This document shows positions 24,101 to 38,200 of a stretch of DNA of 64,000 nt, in pieces. Source of the DNA: Triplophysa rosa (Eukaryota; Chordata; Actinopteri; Cypriniformes; Nemacheilidae); contig NC_079900.1 of assembly GCF_024868665.1 (NCBI RefSeq), forward strand, positions 21,970,164 to 22,034,163. Direction: 5' to 3'. Under the pieces are notes generated by a model. It searched no databases. It was not told where the DNA came from and worked only from the letters and a program-made list of their open reading frames with translations. Numbering within the stretch: the first letter of the stretch is position 1; each line of letters begins with the position of its first letter. A program made the translations under genes and the position numbers.

Positions 24101-27100
24101 GCGATTAACCCTTACAGTCCTTAACAATTCCGTTTGAAACAAACTGTTTAAACCTACATTGGCTTTCCTATTCAGATTGCCATAAAAACTTTACTTTTTC
24201 CGACTCGTTGATGTGAAACTTACTTGTTGACATTGTCCAGATTTAAATGTGTACAGCTGCACTAAATGCGCGTTCAGAAGATGTGCACAGGAGCGCAAAT
24301 GAAGAGATGTCTCTCCGCAACCGCGGCAAAACCTGAGCGCTCCGACTATAAAAGCAAGCGGGTCATAGCCAGTTTTGATTTTACGTATCTGTTCATTTCA
24401 CAACAAGATCCATTGCAAAACCTGCAGAATAACCTGGGTTTTGCCGTGCAGTCCTGCGCTCGAACGCACCAACGGAAACGTATGTCAATAATTTCTGTTA
24501 ATGTAAAATCTTTTAAATAAAACCATCCACAACTGAAAGGCTACAACTAGCAATCGTTATCGCAACTCTCATATTTATTACACCTATATTTGTCAGAGTG
24601 ACGTGACGGTGGCGAACGGCACTTTACCATCGCGGTGGTGCGGTTGTTAGTTGTTACGGCAACCGTCACAGCCCTATAAACTATCAGTTATTTATCAGCA
24701 TGAGAAATAAGTGTGAGCGTGTGAACAGACTAAAATGCGTGTGTCTCACGGTGAACGCATGAGACTTGAGAGCCCTGTAACATGAATAGAGTTTAGCGGG
24801 CTGTGCGTCAGTAATAACGGTCCGTGGGGAAACGCAGTGCTCCGTGTGTAGGCCTACTGTAGTTAAATGGATTAAACGAGGCTTCGAGGCAACAAAAATT
24901 GCCTCGATGATTTTTTGTATTCGAATAACTCGAGTTACTCGAGGAATCGTTTCAGCCCTACTTCAAATAATTGTTCTATAGAGATTGTGAAGCTACGTCA
25001 CACCGTGTTGAATGTTGCGCCATCTTGGGAGGATCGCTGCTAGTGCGTTCAGTGCAGTGTTTTGTTCTTGTTTGATTAGGAAATATAACTGTGGTAGGTT
25101 GGTCTTGCTGTGTTAAAAACTACAATAGCATTACGCAGAGTCGTTCATGAAAAGCCCCTGGTTCTTTCACCTTAGATTTCTCCAAATATCAAACAAAACA
25201 AGTAACGGTACATATCAAAACAATAATAGCGGTGGAGTATGATCCTCCCAAGATGGCGGCGCCACTGCAACATGCAACAAAGGGCGTGACGTCAGCTTCA
25301 CATTCTCTATTGTATTGTAACATATTGACTATACACTGTTTGCTCTTCTCACCGTGAGCCCTGTGATGATGATGCCTCCGGCGATGAGCATGCTATCGGG
25401 AATGGCCTCGCTCTCAATGTAAGGATACATGATGCTCGGGTCTCCGCAGAAGAAGCCCCTCATGTACGGAGTCACGGCTTTGAGTTCACAGGCGAAGAAC
25501 GGAATAGAGGCTGTGGAGAAAAAAAAAAAACGGGTTTAGCTTTTTTTTTTTAAATTAACTTGGAGAATGTTCTTCTGGCACAACAAAATCGGGCATTGAT
25601 ACATCTCGACGGCCCTATTATGTGCAATTACGCCTAGGGTTGCGATATTAAGACTCCTGTCACTCCTGACGGGAATCGAGATTCAGCCCGAGAGCTGACA
25701 TTCCTGACATAGCTCCAGCAGGAAGGAGGAGGGAGAGGGTGAAGGGTGGCGAAGAGAATATGACAGTATGAATAGAAGAGGCATCTGGAAAAAAGAGACC
25801 CTGAAGAATACAGCATTGAGGACTGAAAGGAAGACGGAAAGTTTCTTACAAGTTCTGCTGGGAATGCGGGAATATGGTTCACGTCGAGTGCATCAAATGG
25901 TTGTCGTTCAGGCAAATGCAAACAAACAAAAGCATCTCTTACACACCTGGATGGTTAAGGGCAGGTGTGCAGGAAACAGTAGAAGGGAATGAATATTTCT
26001 TACACCGTGACCTTGCTGTAACTTGCAGAATTTCGTTTACGGACTGCTTTAAGAATTTATTTGAAGAAAGATTCAGCAGTGTGCAGGTCTTGTTTTATCT
26101 TCTTCTTCAGGTGAATGAAAGAGATTGAAATAATGATTAATTTAAAGATTAAACACGCAAAGGCAGCAGGTGGTACCACACCTAAACTTCCTGCTTTGTT
26201 CTGAATGGACCTGTGACCTCTCATGGTCTGAATCACAAAGTAAATCTTGTAGGTGACTCAAATGTTTCCGTAAGCGAGACGAGTCTGAATCTGGCTTAGG
26301 TTGTTTCCCAAACCATTTGTTGCTTTCTGTCTTTTTATCATCACTACTACCTATTTCATTGTGGGCAAACTGCCTGGGCAATTCCGTGTAAATGTCAACC
26401 TCACCATAAAAAGGTTTTTACCATGCTAAAAGCACATATGTCAATGTTTGGTGGTTCAAATACCCATGTGATGATGTCTCTGGTCAAGTTTTTAGAGCAT
26501 TTGTTTAATTTTTAGTGCCTAAGTGCCATTTTCAGGATTGTCACATCCACAACGGTACATATTCCTCATGAATGGACACATGAAAATAAAATGACTTTTT
26601 TTGTTCTATGAAGATTCATCTCTTCTCCATTTGTTGGATATTATTGCTTCTGGTTTGTGCATTTTAATTCACAGAAATCCTACAAAGAATGTTGTCTCCC
26701 AAAAACCATGTCCTTTTTTTGTCACATCCATGGTTCAGTATATTGGTAACAAATACATTCTCTGAGCGTTTGTCACATCCATAACGCTGGAATTGCGCCC
26801 TATTAAAATGTATGTTATTGCTCTAAAGTTGTTCTTCCATTGACCAGGAGATTTGATGGAGATCTCAGAAGTAACACAAATTTAACTTTATTTAACTCTC
26901 AGATGTATCTCAAGAAATGCAGAAAATGAAACATCTGGCAATTGTTAAAATACAATGTAAATGTCGATTGTAGAGGTAAAATAATCTGGATTTGGGTAAA
27001 TATGATGAGAAATGTTAGAGTTCATACTGAGATCTTGAATGAAATTGACTTTTGATTGCAGGAAACTGAGCTCAGTTTGTCACGACGATTTGTTCTCTTC

Positions 27101-30100
27101 TGAAACGCTAATAAAGACATTTGTGAAATTTCTGTCTCTTTTTCTCAGGAGAAATATCTGTGAATTTTCTTTCTTATAGTTAATTTCACGCTTGCTCATA
27201 TAATCTTTAGATGAACAGATGTAGTTTGCTGTGTGTAACGAAAAGGCTTGACTTCATACGGCACAAGACTTACCTTAAGCTGTACGATAATTCATTGAAG
27301 ATTAAGATATGGAAATAGAGATATACTGTACATGATATAAACGATTAGATAAGCTCCTCTAAAAATTTTAATTTATAACTTTATTTAAATATACACACTG
27401 CTCTCTCTCTCTCTCTCTCTGGTTTTGTTTCCCCAGGCCCAGGGCCCACAGTCCCATGCCCTTGGTCCACACAGAGCATGAGACTAATGATTAACCCTCC
27501 ACTCTCTCCCCCAGCTGGAACAAACCCAAACGGCCCAAACACAGCCCCTGCCAGGGAATCTCTCAGCGTACGTGACCGCTCGGCTTTCAGGGCACGCACA
27601 CACATGATCCGGGGGACAAGAACAGATCCTGAGATGGAAAGTGCAAAGTAGGTCACCAGTGACTGAAACGCATCCTCAGAACACCAAGTTCCCTTCGACC
27701 GATCGTCATTATTCATCCAAAACAACTAGAGAGAAAAAACGCAAGGGTTTGCGAAAGTGACGCTTTGTCACGGGACCGAAAGTTGCAACGCAATGTCATA
27801 AGAATCCTTTGACTGACTCTTTTCACACCCTCAAAATGTATTCATGTTTGTCAAATGTCTCGTCCGCGCATTCTTTAGCGTTAAAACACACAAAACACAC
27901 CTGTGTTCGATCAGGATTAATGTTTACGCACATCCCCCTTCAACAGTACTGATAAGCCTAATCAAAATTCAGGACTAATTTTGCACCGTGTTTATAGCTG
28001 ACAGCGGCTTTTCCCAGAAAAACTCGAGCCAAACAAAGATAAGGTGAGACGCAACAGCACGAAAGGTTGAACATGCGGTTAAGAAGACATATTACTGGAG
28101 AGATAGCACGGAGCTCCGCGTCAGCAGACCCTGATGTGACCCTGATCTCCCTCTCGCACGTTCTCACTCTCTTCAGCGTATCGCGTGCTCAACATTACAT
28201 CCATGCTTTGGACGGGCCTGTATGCCACATTTCCCTGCAGGGTCCTGGATGCATGTGTGTCTATGTGTAACCGAGAGGTCTATCATTAACTGTTGCCCTG
28301 GTCGTCATGCAGGATATGAAAGACTTGTGACCAAGATTCCAGCCCATCAGGCTTTTACATTGATAAAGAAGACTTCAGTGCATATTGCCATAAATTTATC
28401 CATTAAGTGTTTATTGGTTGCATGCCAAACTAGGGGTAATTTAGGGACAGACTGGGGCTTAAAAAACATCCCAGGACTCACACAAATTATTGCCTGCTGT
28501 GTTGTCTACTTCGTAATGTATATATTGATGTGAGTAACGTTTATTATTTAAGCGGTTAAGAGGTAAATGTACTGTGATCATAGAGATCTGGGTTCAAGTA
28601 CTACATAATTAAACTTTTGAATACACTTAGCATTTATTTTGTGATCTTACTGTGCTGGATATTCATAATGTTTAACTTCTAGGTGGTTAGAAGATTCATG
28701 TGCAGACAGATAATAGCAGAGTGCCAAAGGGTGAGGTAGAAAGTATAACTTAGACAGTGAGCACACAAATGAGTTACCCGCTAAGACACAATTCGTTTTT
28801 AAACTTTTTTTTGAGTAAGATAAAAATTCCTTACTTTACACATAACCATTCACATAAGCTTATAATAATGATTTAATATTTGAGGTGTCAGGTCGGACTT
28901 CCCTAAAAATGAAAAGTACGTAAAGTAACCTGCAATTTATATTTCAAACAGAAGAGGTGATAGAGAGACAAAACTTACAGAATGCAGCTAAAAATATGCT
29001 TGAAAATCATTGATCATACAATCAAGCTCCTTCTGAATCTACACTTTGATCTTATTTAAAAAATTTAACTACTAATAATGTACCCAATTTTGCACACAAC
29101 AGCTTGCCTCTGAAAGAGATATGTCAAGGTTTTTTGAAGGTTGGGGAACGGCAGCTGTAATTCTGAGCATTCTCTCACTTTTACTGGCTTGTCTGTGCTG
29201 AGGTACTCTGAGAGTTTAGCAGAAACCTTCCAGGTGTGCTAATCCTCTTATCGCTCTGCGTTCACGCTTGGTGTAGGTCAGGAAACCAGCGGAGAGATAC
29301 CGCCTCAAACTCAACCTCCAATGCTTCAGTCGAACACGCTTAACACGCAGTGACCTCACAGTCTGTGCTCGGGGTGGTCCATTAGCCCCCCGCCAAAAGA
29401 AGCTCCTTATCTCTAAACACCAAGTTAGCCCGCAGCTAGCAGCTGTCAGCTAAGCTAATGATTAGCTAGATCAGTCGAGCTAAACCGGGCAACGCGTGCA
29501 CTCGTCCCGCAGACAGGTCAAAGATTGAGAATCATCAACGACGCCTGCCCTCGAAAGACCCCCTACGTCACTCCGACAGCCGTTCGGTTCTCAGCCTAGC
29601 AATTTATAATAATCTCTCATTTTAGTCAGGAAAATGGAAATGGAACCAAAGATATCAGATCAGAGTGCAGAATTACAGATGTCTTAATGTCGTTGAACAC
29701 GTATCAATTGGCAACCATCATCAGTCGTCTGTACCAGTGACAAAACCATCAAATTTTTAATCAAATCATTTGACGTAACAAGACCAGAAGATCTGTAAAA
29801 TCTATGCCGTACTGCAGTATTGTGTAAAACACTGCGAATCCATTTACTACAAGGGGCGATATAAGGATCAACGGCCCATCCAAGCTCGCTTATCACGAGG
29901 ACATCGCTAATGGATCCAAGTGGTAATGCAATAGCCCGTATCCACCGCTCTCTTTACAACCTGGACCCAGTCGATGCTATTGATTGTGATACACTCTCCA
30001 CACTGTTCCATTAACACACCGGCAGAGTTAGCAGATCAACACAAGTCCATTAGCAGGTCTGATCCAAAAAGCCCCGGGCCAGAAACCTTGACGTGCCGGA

Positions 30101-32253
30101 GACAAACACAGCCCGTGATTCAGCGCTACACACCGCACATTGGCCTTACCCAAGCCCAGAGCAAACACGCTACACACAGTAGACAGCAGTGTACATGAGT
30201 CCAAATCAGTAGTGTACGGCCACTACGACCACAGCTACACTCTCGCTCGAACTCTTTCGGCCTGACTTACAGAGCTTCACAACAAACCTCCAAACCGCCG
30301 GCTGGCCACACGAAATCTGTCAAGCAGCTGCGAGCAAACCTGGCCGGAGGAGAAACGGACCGAGATGAAGGATGGAGAAAACAGAACAGAGGGGTTGGGA
30401 GATAAACGGCGCACATGGCCGTGTCAAGTCCCACAAAGTGTTCTCAGCCTGGCCGTAATTCAGTCGTGAGAGAGAGGGAACAAAACAGTGGGAACAGAAC
30501 AGACGATGAGAGGCGATTCGTGCTTCGCTTGGAATGAAAAGATCTGGTTCTAATTTACACATTGGAGAGCCACGGCCCAGAATGAGCTCACTGTGAAAGA
30601 ATAACAACAAAACAAGAGGCACCAAGAGACGGAACGACAGCAAAGAGAGAATAACAACCAGCTGGAGCAGATTTCAGTTTATGTGTTATAAGCGTTCATT
30701 TTGCAGTAGAATGCAATGTTTTGTGAAGAAAAGTGATGTGCGCACAAGTCAGTAACACAATGCTAGAGAGTTTGTCATGTCATTGCTATGTGGTTGCTAA
30801 GGTGTTATAGATGGTTGTTAGAGCGTTGCTATGTAGTTGCAAGGATATTCCGGGTGGTTGCAAGGACGTGCAATTGCCAATGTGCATGTTTAATGCATTT
30901 CTATGTTGTTGTTGCTAAGGTATAATAAAACGATTGCATTCCACACGATTTGATACCACTATTATGTGTAGCGAACCAAAGTTCAACACACTGTGAAGTT
31001 TTAGTCGTATTTGCTTTCGTGACAGTCACAGTTAGGTTCAGGGGTGTGGATAGTAGAGGTCTGCAACCCGACCCGAGCCCGACGGGGCCCGAAAAACTTG
31101 CGGGTTAATGTTTAATGAATAGCCTCAAGTTCGGGTTTTAAAATACAGGCTATATACAAATTTTGCCTGCCGTGGCGTGTGCTTGCATGTTTGCTGCATT
31201 GTGACCACAAAAAATACGAGAGGAAACACTCACAAAATTGTTTTTCGCATAAACTGTTCTGTGCATGTGCTCCCGTTCTTGTCCTCGTTGTCACAACACA
31301 GCAGGTGATGGTAAGATGAGTGCGATAAAGCAAAATATTAGTGAGGGAAAACTTATTACAGTTCCAAATGATACAGGTTTCAGCAAAGTTTCGTTATTGG
31401 TAAGTCTGTGCTATTTGTTATTTTTTCTTGTGTGTTAACTGCTGAGGGGGCCGCCGTGCCTTGATGAAACTGTGTTTGCTACTTTGCTTACATGTAGCTA
31501 TTTGTTTCATTATCATCGCAAGCAATCATAAAATGCAGCATATTTCAACAAAACTTGCTGTTAAACGCACTTTGGGTTCGGGTCGGGTTTGGGCTTAAAA
31601 TGTAACTGTAATGGGTGGGCCGGGTCGGGTTAAACAATCTCGTGTACGGGCCGGTTTCTGCAGACCTCTAGTGGTTAGGGGAGGGGCTTCAGTGTGGCTT
31701 TTTTTATAACGATTCACATCTTACAAATTCATACAAATTACAAAACCTCGTAAAATAGTTACAAATTCCTGTGAGCTCAGGCTGGCCATTCTATAAATAG
31801 CTTCAATTTAATATTTAATTTCTATAATTATTTTTCATAAAATAAAATAGCTCAGTGGTTAGAGCATGGCGCTAGCAATGCCAAGGTCATGTAAATGAAA
31901 ATGTAAGAAAAAAGCTATGGAAGTATTTCATTTAACGTTAAAACCCTTACGTTTATATTTTTTAATAAATATTTTAGTATATCTAACAAACCCTTGTTTA
32001 CAAAAAGGGTGAACACTCAACACACCAAGGACGATAACTATAAAATTTTAACATTTATTCTAAATTTAAGAAAATGTAGAGTTCACACCATATAACGATA
32101 ACAATGTGAATTTAAATTGTTTTTATCAGGTAAAACTTCAGTGTGCAGGTTTAGAATAAACATAACTTTATCTTTGGTGTAGACGCTAATACAGTTGTCA
32201 GTCGTCTAAAACCCACAGCAACTGAGAAGATGGGGCAGTAAGTCAGTGTGAGA

Positions 32254-32290
<37 letters not shown>

Positions 32291-35200
32291 CAGACGGAGG
32301 CGATTAGCGTCCGTTCTTGAATGTGAGGTCAGAGAACGAGACTCAGCTCAGACCAACTTTGTAAACAAGTCCCCTCCTCTTCATAACAATACACACACAC
32401 ACACCTCATTATTACAACATACACTTATTCCCACAAACCTCCGCGCAAACACCTCATCATCGCCGGCCCCTGCCCGAACATTCCTACATGCGTTATATAT
32501 AATGACTCGACAAACAAAAAAACTTCACTGACAAACTTTACCATTAAAGTCGCCACACTGGGGGCCGACTTTCTGAAACGCGGCTGCAGAAACCTGGATA
32601 CATAAACATCTCTGAAAACCACAGAGTCAATATAAAACCGCAGCAAGCCCGTGTGGATGTAAATCCGCAGTCTCGACCAAACACGGTCGTATACACAGAC
32701 GCAAGACGACCTTGGACTACACAAAGAATAAGCGATGAAAACCCAAGCAGGTAGACGGTTTTCCGTCAGGACGAAACAACAAATCGACCCCATAAAGATG
32801 GCTGACGTCTCTAAAGCAGAGGCGTTTTTATTTGATGTGAACGAGGAGCAGAAGTATTTATTCATTGTTATCGCAGGAAGCGAGTGAGAGTCGAGCTGCA
32901 ATTACTCGTCTAATCTTGTGTCATCTGCGGTTTCTGTCCACCTTTTGTTTTCGGTGTCTTTCCGTGAGACAAAGAGAGGCTTTGTGAAAATATACGGTTA
33001 GGTGTGCACGAGTTGTGCTCTCTGACACACAAACATACACGGATGAGACAGAGCTGTACAGATGATACAGCCTCTGGCAGTACGACTCTGTTTTGGATCA
33101 AAGGACCATCATCCAGTAAGATACTAATTGAAGCTATTGTCTGAGAAAGCGTCTGTTTGGGTAGACGGGTAGAGCTGATCTCAGTGAAGAGAGAGAGATA
33201 GCTCAGGGGGGACATTACTCTTCCTGTTGTTGCTTGGTGTTCTGTTGTGTCTACCCCGATCACCTCACACTAAAGACAAATCACACCAAGAACAAAGACG
33301 GAGCGCAACACACACACACACACACACCAGATACAAACACAATCACATTCCAAAGAACAACACACACACTTAGAAATAAAGGTTGCAAGAAAGCCTGATA
33401 GAAGGACCTTTTTAAGAACTGATGCCAGATAAGAACCTTTCAAGTTCCTGTGATGCCATTGAAGATCCTTTCAAAGCTTCATTGGATCCAAACTAGTTTA
33501 CTCTGAGGAGGTTCATGTACATTTTTGCTTTTTTGATCCTGTCCACCCTGTTGAAAAAAAACAGCACATGCTGGTTATGTAGGTTTTGAAGCATGGTAGC
33601 TGGTTTGAGCTGGTTTAGGACCAGCTTAAACCAGCACATGACCAGCACATGACCAGCTTAAACCAGCACAAACCAGCTACCATGCTTCAAAACCTACCTA
33701 ACCAGCATGTGCTGTTTTTTTCAACAGGGTGAATCGAACATGTCTGTGTTTTCGTACCTCTAAAGAATTCGCAGAGCAAATTACCTCCAGAAGTTTTGGC
33801 TTACTCGGGGAGGTGGATGAGAATGTCTGTGTATTGTATTTTTCTGCATTAATGCTCTACAAGAACCTTTCAGTCACATGGTGCCATTGAAGAACCTTTA
33901 AAAGCCTTATTTCAATAGGATTAGTTTACTGAGGTACATTTTTGCTTTCTTATTTCAATCCTAAATCGAACATGTCAGTGTTTTTGTACAACCTTTAAAG
34001 AATTTGCAAAGCAAATTACCTCCAGAAATGTTGGGAGGTGGATGAGAAGAATACATGTGCCGTTTTTGTATTTGTTTGCTGTCATGGTTCTGCCCCACCT
34101 TGTCTTGCTTCTCTTGACCTAGTGGCAGAACCATGATAGAACCTCTTGTTTTATGTGGAGAGTGACGTTTTGTCCCTCATGGTCTTCCACTCTCCGGTGT
34201 GGCGTCTCTGTTCCCGCCCTTTCGTCTCGTTATTGTTTGTTAATTAGTTCATGTCCTGCACCTGTCCCCTCTTGATTTATCCCCTTTATTATGCCCTTGT
34301 GTCTTCTGTCTCGTGCTGGTTCATTGTTCTGTTGTGTTCTGTTTGTGTCATGTGGGTGAGTTACTGTTCTGTAGTTAGTTTAGTTTATTGTGGTTATGTC
34401 AAGTGTTGTTATTATTTCTAGTCTAGTTAGTCCCTGTCCTTGTTGCTATGTTTTGTTATGCTCCCCCACGTGGGTCTTTGTTTTGTATTTTTTAGTTATA
34501 ATTAAAGTCTGTCTTGTTAACCCCTTACCCGCTGTCTGCACTTGGGTCCTCTGTCCTTGTCCTCACCACCCACGTTTATGACATTTGCAATAATGCTCTA
34601 GAAGAAACATTTTCAGTCGTATGATGCCATTAAAAGCTTCATTGGAGTAGGATTGGTTGACTCTGAGGAGGTCACTGAGGTACATGTTTTTGTTTATTTT
34701 ATGTAAATTCTTAATCAAACCTTTAAAGTATTTTCAGAGCAAATTACCTCCAGGAGTTGCAGCTCACAAGGTAGACAACATTGTATGTGATTGTTGTATA
34801 TTTTTTTCTCGACGCAAGAAAAACTTTTCACGTTCCCATGATGCCATTAGAAGAACCCCTTTTAGGTCAAAGTCATGTTCCCACTTTGTCCTCAAATACG
34901 CCGTGAGGGCTTTGCTTTCCAAGTGATATCACGCACGCATCTGAAGAACCCATAATTTAACTTCTGTCGGGACCACTGTCGTCAATTATTTAACGATAGC
35001 ATATATTTAGTTTGGCGGAATGAAACTGTTCTGGGCAAACTCTCTGCCCGTCCATGCAGCCTTGCATGGACATAGCAGGAGCGCAGCGATACATGTCCCT
35101 CCACCTGGGGAACCAGAACAGTTCCTGATGCGTAACAGGATTAAATGAAAAGATCTGAAGATACAGGCAGATAGGGAGGAGTTGGGGATGGAGGTGGGTT

Positions 35201-38200
35201 TTAGGTGCAACACAATTAAGCAGCTCATAAGGAGCAAAGAAATGCAACTTAAATAGGACACAGTCTGGTGTGTGTTGTATGAGTATTGGTTAACGTTGAT
35301 TAGCTGCACCTGATGTGATCAGCTGATGCAAGCTGAACTCACGTGACCTGCCAGAACTAACGCTACGCTTGATATCAGCGAACCGAGAACCATGCAGCCA
35401 ACTCAAGTTTTGTATTTTGTCGACAAGTGCACATCTTCTAAGCTTAACACAGCCCACTCCTCTCATAATCCCTTCAAGCATTCCTAAAAATGTTTCCTTC
35501 AAACCTAAAAATAAACCAACATGACAGGCATTGAGGTGAAGGGGAGCAGAACCACAGGGAGAGATGAGTTGGAGCTTGCCAGAGCTTCCCAGCATCCCTC
35601 TCTGACCCCCACCTCCATCAGCTCTGGGTCTCTCCTGGTACTCTAGCCGAGTCCAGACATGTGTCCTCAGGCTCGCGCTTTGCCCCGTCTCGCAACACGT
35701 TACAGACGAGAGACAGCCAACAGCTGAGGGGGTCAACAGTGCCTCCAGGTACTCGTAGAGTGTTTGTGTGTGTTTTGGGGAATGAGGCCGCGTTCGGGCA
35801 GGTCACCGGGTGAGATGCCATGGCAAGAGCTGATACCATATACAGTCATTATGACACATCTTACGGGGAAATTCGTGTCTGATGAAAAAACTATGTATGT
35901 GGGGGGAGCAGTCCTTTGATGTTGTCGAGACCAAAGCATGAAAGAGGTATTGAAAACAGGAACAGACTGAGCCGCATGTTTTCCGCGTGTAATTTGCCGT
36001 AATAGATGTGCTGAGCTAAACTGCCACTCATTCGCTCCTCTGTCGGTGTAATCCTCTAATTTGTTGTGTCTCTCGGCAGGATTCGCTGTGGTTTTCTTTC
36101 ACTCATGAGGGAGATGAGCTGCTTCCATAGATCTCACAGAGCTATGAGCTTTAACCTTTGACCTTACAACTGATCCATAACAACAGTATTAAAGCACACA
36201 CACACACTTTCTCTCCGCCAGCCCTGGGCTGTTTCCTCATTTAGAGCTGTAACCCTGTACAGGAGAGAGCTGGCAGACTCCAGCAGGCTGCACTGGATAC
36301 TGTTGAGTAGCTTAGAGTCACTAATGCACTTTAGCCGGAGAGCTGAACGGAGCGAGCAAGAGAGAGAGATACAGTAATGGCAGGCTGGTCTCTATATGCC
36401 CATTTATTGTACCAATGATATTGGATTGAAGAAGTACACTCCCTCTAACAAGATGATTATTTGCTAATAAAACCGGTGTGAAAGCATACTGTGACTTATA
36501 CGGCCGAGTACATAAATATGAGTATAGATACAGTAGATGAATGTGTCACTTTGACCCAGAAAACGCATTTGGAGTTTATGCACTGAAGTAAAAAGTCACT
36601 GCCAACATTTAAAGGCCAATATCTTAGCAACCGTGTAGAAATAATAAATACAAACACAGTAATTAAATCATTAGACTAATTATATCATTATATTATTAAA
36701 ATATACAGTAAATAATAAGGGACTACAAATTTAAATACATAAATCCTTTAATATGTAACTGTTCTACATTTTTACTACTGTGTTTAAAATTATAATTAAA
36801 AAATCTTATATTTACGTTTTATGAACATTATTGTTACTTAAGCCAGGGGTTTTCAAACATGGATCCGGGGACCCCCAGGAGGCCCCCAGAAGGTTCAAAG
36901 GCGTCCTCAGAAAATTAAAAAAAATGTTTTCAATTTTAACATGTTCATATTTATTTCCAAAGTGTTTTTCTCTCCTTTCTTGCTACATGCATTTTTGCAG
37001 AATTGTTTATATTTGTTTTCAATCTCTCTAGTATTCACTATATGTCCCCTTTATGTCACTTTGGGGTTTGTAAGACAGTATGCTGTCTTGAAACAAGAAT
37101 TATTTTGAAAGTTGGTATTAAAAATGCTTCTTCTCAGGTTTATCTAGCCTACTCATCTAACATTACTCTAAATTTAGCCAATTATTTGAGTTTGGAAACA
37201 ATGCAATGATTTCTTAATAACACCACACTTACTATTTAACATGTTTATTTATTCATAAATTTGTATATAGACGATTGATTTCTTTTAGGAAGGGAGTCCC
37301 TCACAAAAGGTTCATCATATTTGGGGGGTCCTTGGCATCATATATTTTGAAAACCCCTGACTTAAGCTGCAATCAGTTAGTTTTGCATCTCTATTTGAAA
37401 CAAAAAAAAACTGCAGCCTACTGTACATACTTATTTTTACATGTCTTGACAACACAACTGACATTTCCCTCAAAATTCGACCCAATAGCTCAACTTATAC
37501 ATAAATCTTTATAATAAGTTTACTGCTTATTGTTTATGTACTTCTCAATCTTTCATTTTTGTTTATTTTTAACCAAAACCATAGCTGCTTGAATGACTTA
37601 TATTTCCATTTTATACCTACATGTTTAGGTAAATATTTCAAATTGAATTTATGAATTTGTATTTGTAACATGGCCTATACAATGTATGAGTGTCAAAGAC
37701 GAAAAGGGTTTAATCATAAAAACAATAAGTGTTATACTGTTTAAAATTGTGTAATACTGTTTTAAAAAGTTTTCTGTTTAATTTAATTTACATTTTGTTT
37801 TTCTGAGCAAAAAATAAATATCACACATTTTCCCCTGATTTACAGAAGATACCCACTAAAATGTCATTCCGTGTAAAAATCTTGTCACGCATATTTACAA
37901 CAAAAATCAATTTATGACATATTAAAAGACCATGTCATTTTATTTTTTTTATTTATTTTGCCAGGTTTTGCCCATTTGTCAATAAGAATTTTTAACTCAT
38001 TTAAAGCACAATAAAATATAATACGCTCCGTTATTCTTTTATATATTTTTAAATGTACAAGTCAGAATAAGCATGTTGTTTAAATTTGTACATAAATATT
38101 GTGCTACACTGAATGACAATGTAACATTATTTCAACCAAATTCTGACATTTTATTCTCCAAAAACTTAGTTGATACCATAAAGTAGACATTTGACTTACA

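Larger units (their letters stand above)
33424..34865 (+). repeat. Old tandem array, about 220-250 bp units, with a MITE and an LTR inserted
   Basis: Four related unit starts are visible: AAGAACCTTTCAAGTTCC (about 33430), AAGAACCTTTCAGTCACATG (about 33860), AGAAACATTTTCAGTCGTAT (about 34606) and AGAAAAACTTTTCACGTTCC (about 34827). Each is followed by GATGCCATT or GGTGCCATT. Units also share GCAAATTACCTCCAG (at about 33777, 34013 and 34738). After removing the MITE at 33546-33729 and the LTR at 34080-34583, unit lengths are about 220-250 bp. The fourth unit is partial. Confidence 0.7.

Noticed and set aside
28543..28605. Second tRNA-like stretch (GCGGTTAAGAGG, GGGTTCAAGTAC)
   Set aside because: The A-box-like and B-box-like words are present, but I could not form a cloverleaf. 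At most it is a decayed SINE.
31848..31895. tRNA gene
   Set aside because: Only the tRNA-like front part is present. No B box or acceptor-stem pairing follows, so it was called a SINE fragment.
32425..32901. 158-codon minus-strand frame in intron 1
   Set aside because: It is in the same direction as the gene but has no recognisable domain, and exon 1 joins exon 2 in phase without it.
35290..35736. 148-codon minus-strand frame (repeated at 48695-49141)
   Set aside because: Alternative frames over the same DNA are also open, and there is no homology signal. It is probably chance in GC-balanced intron DNA.
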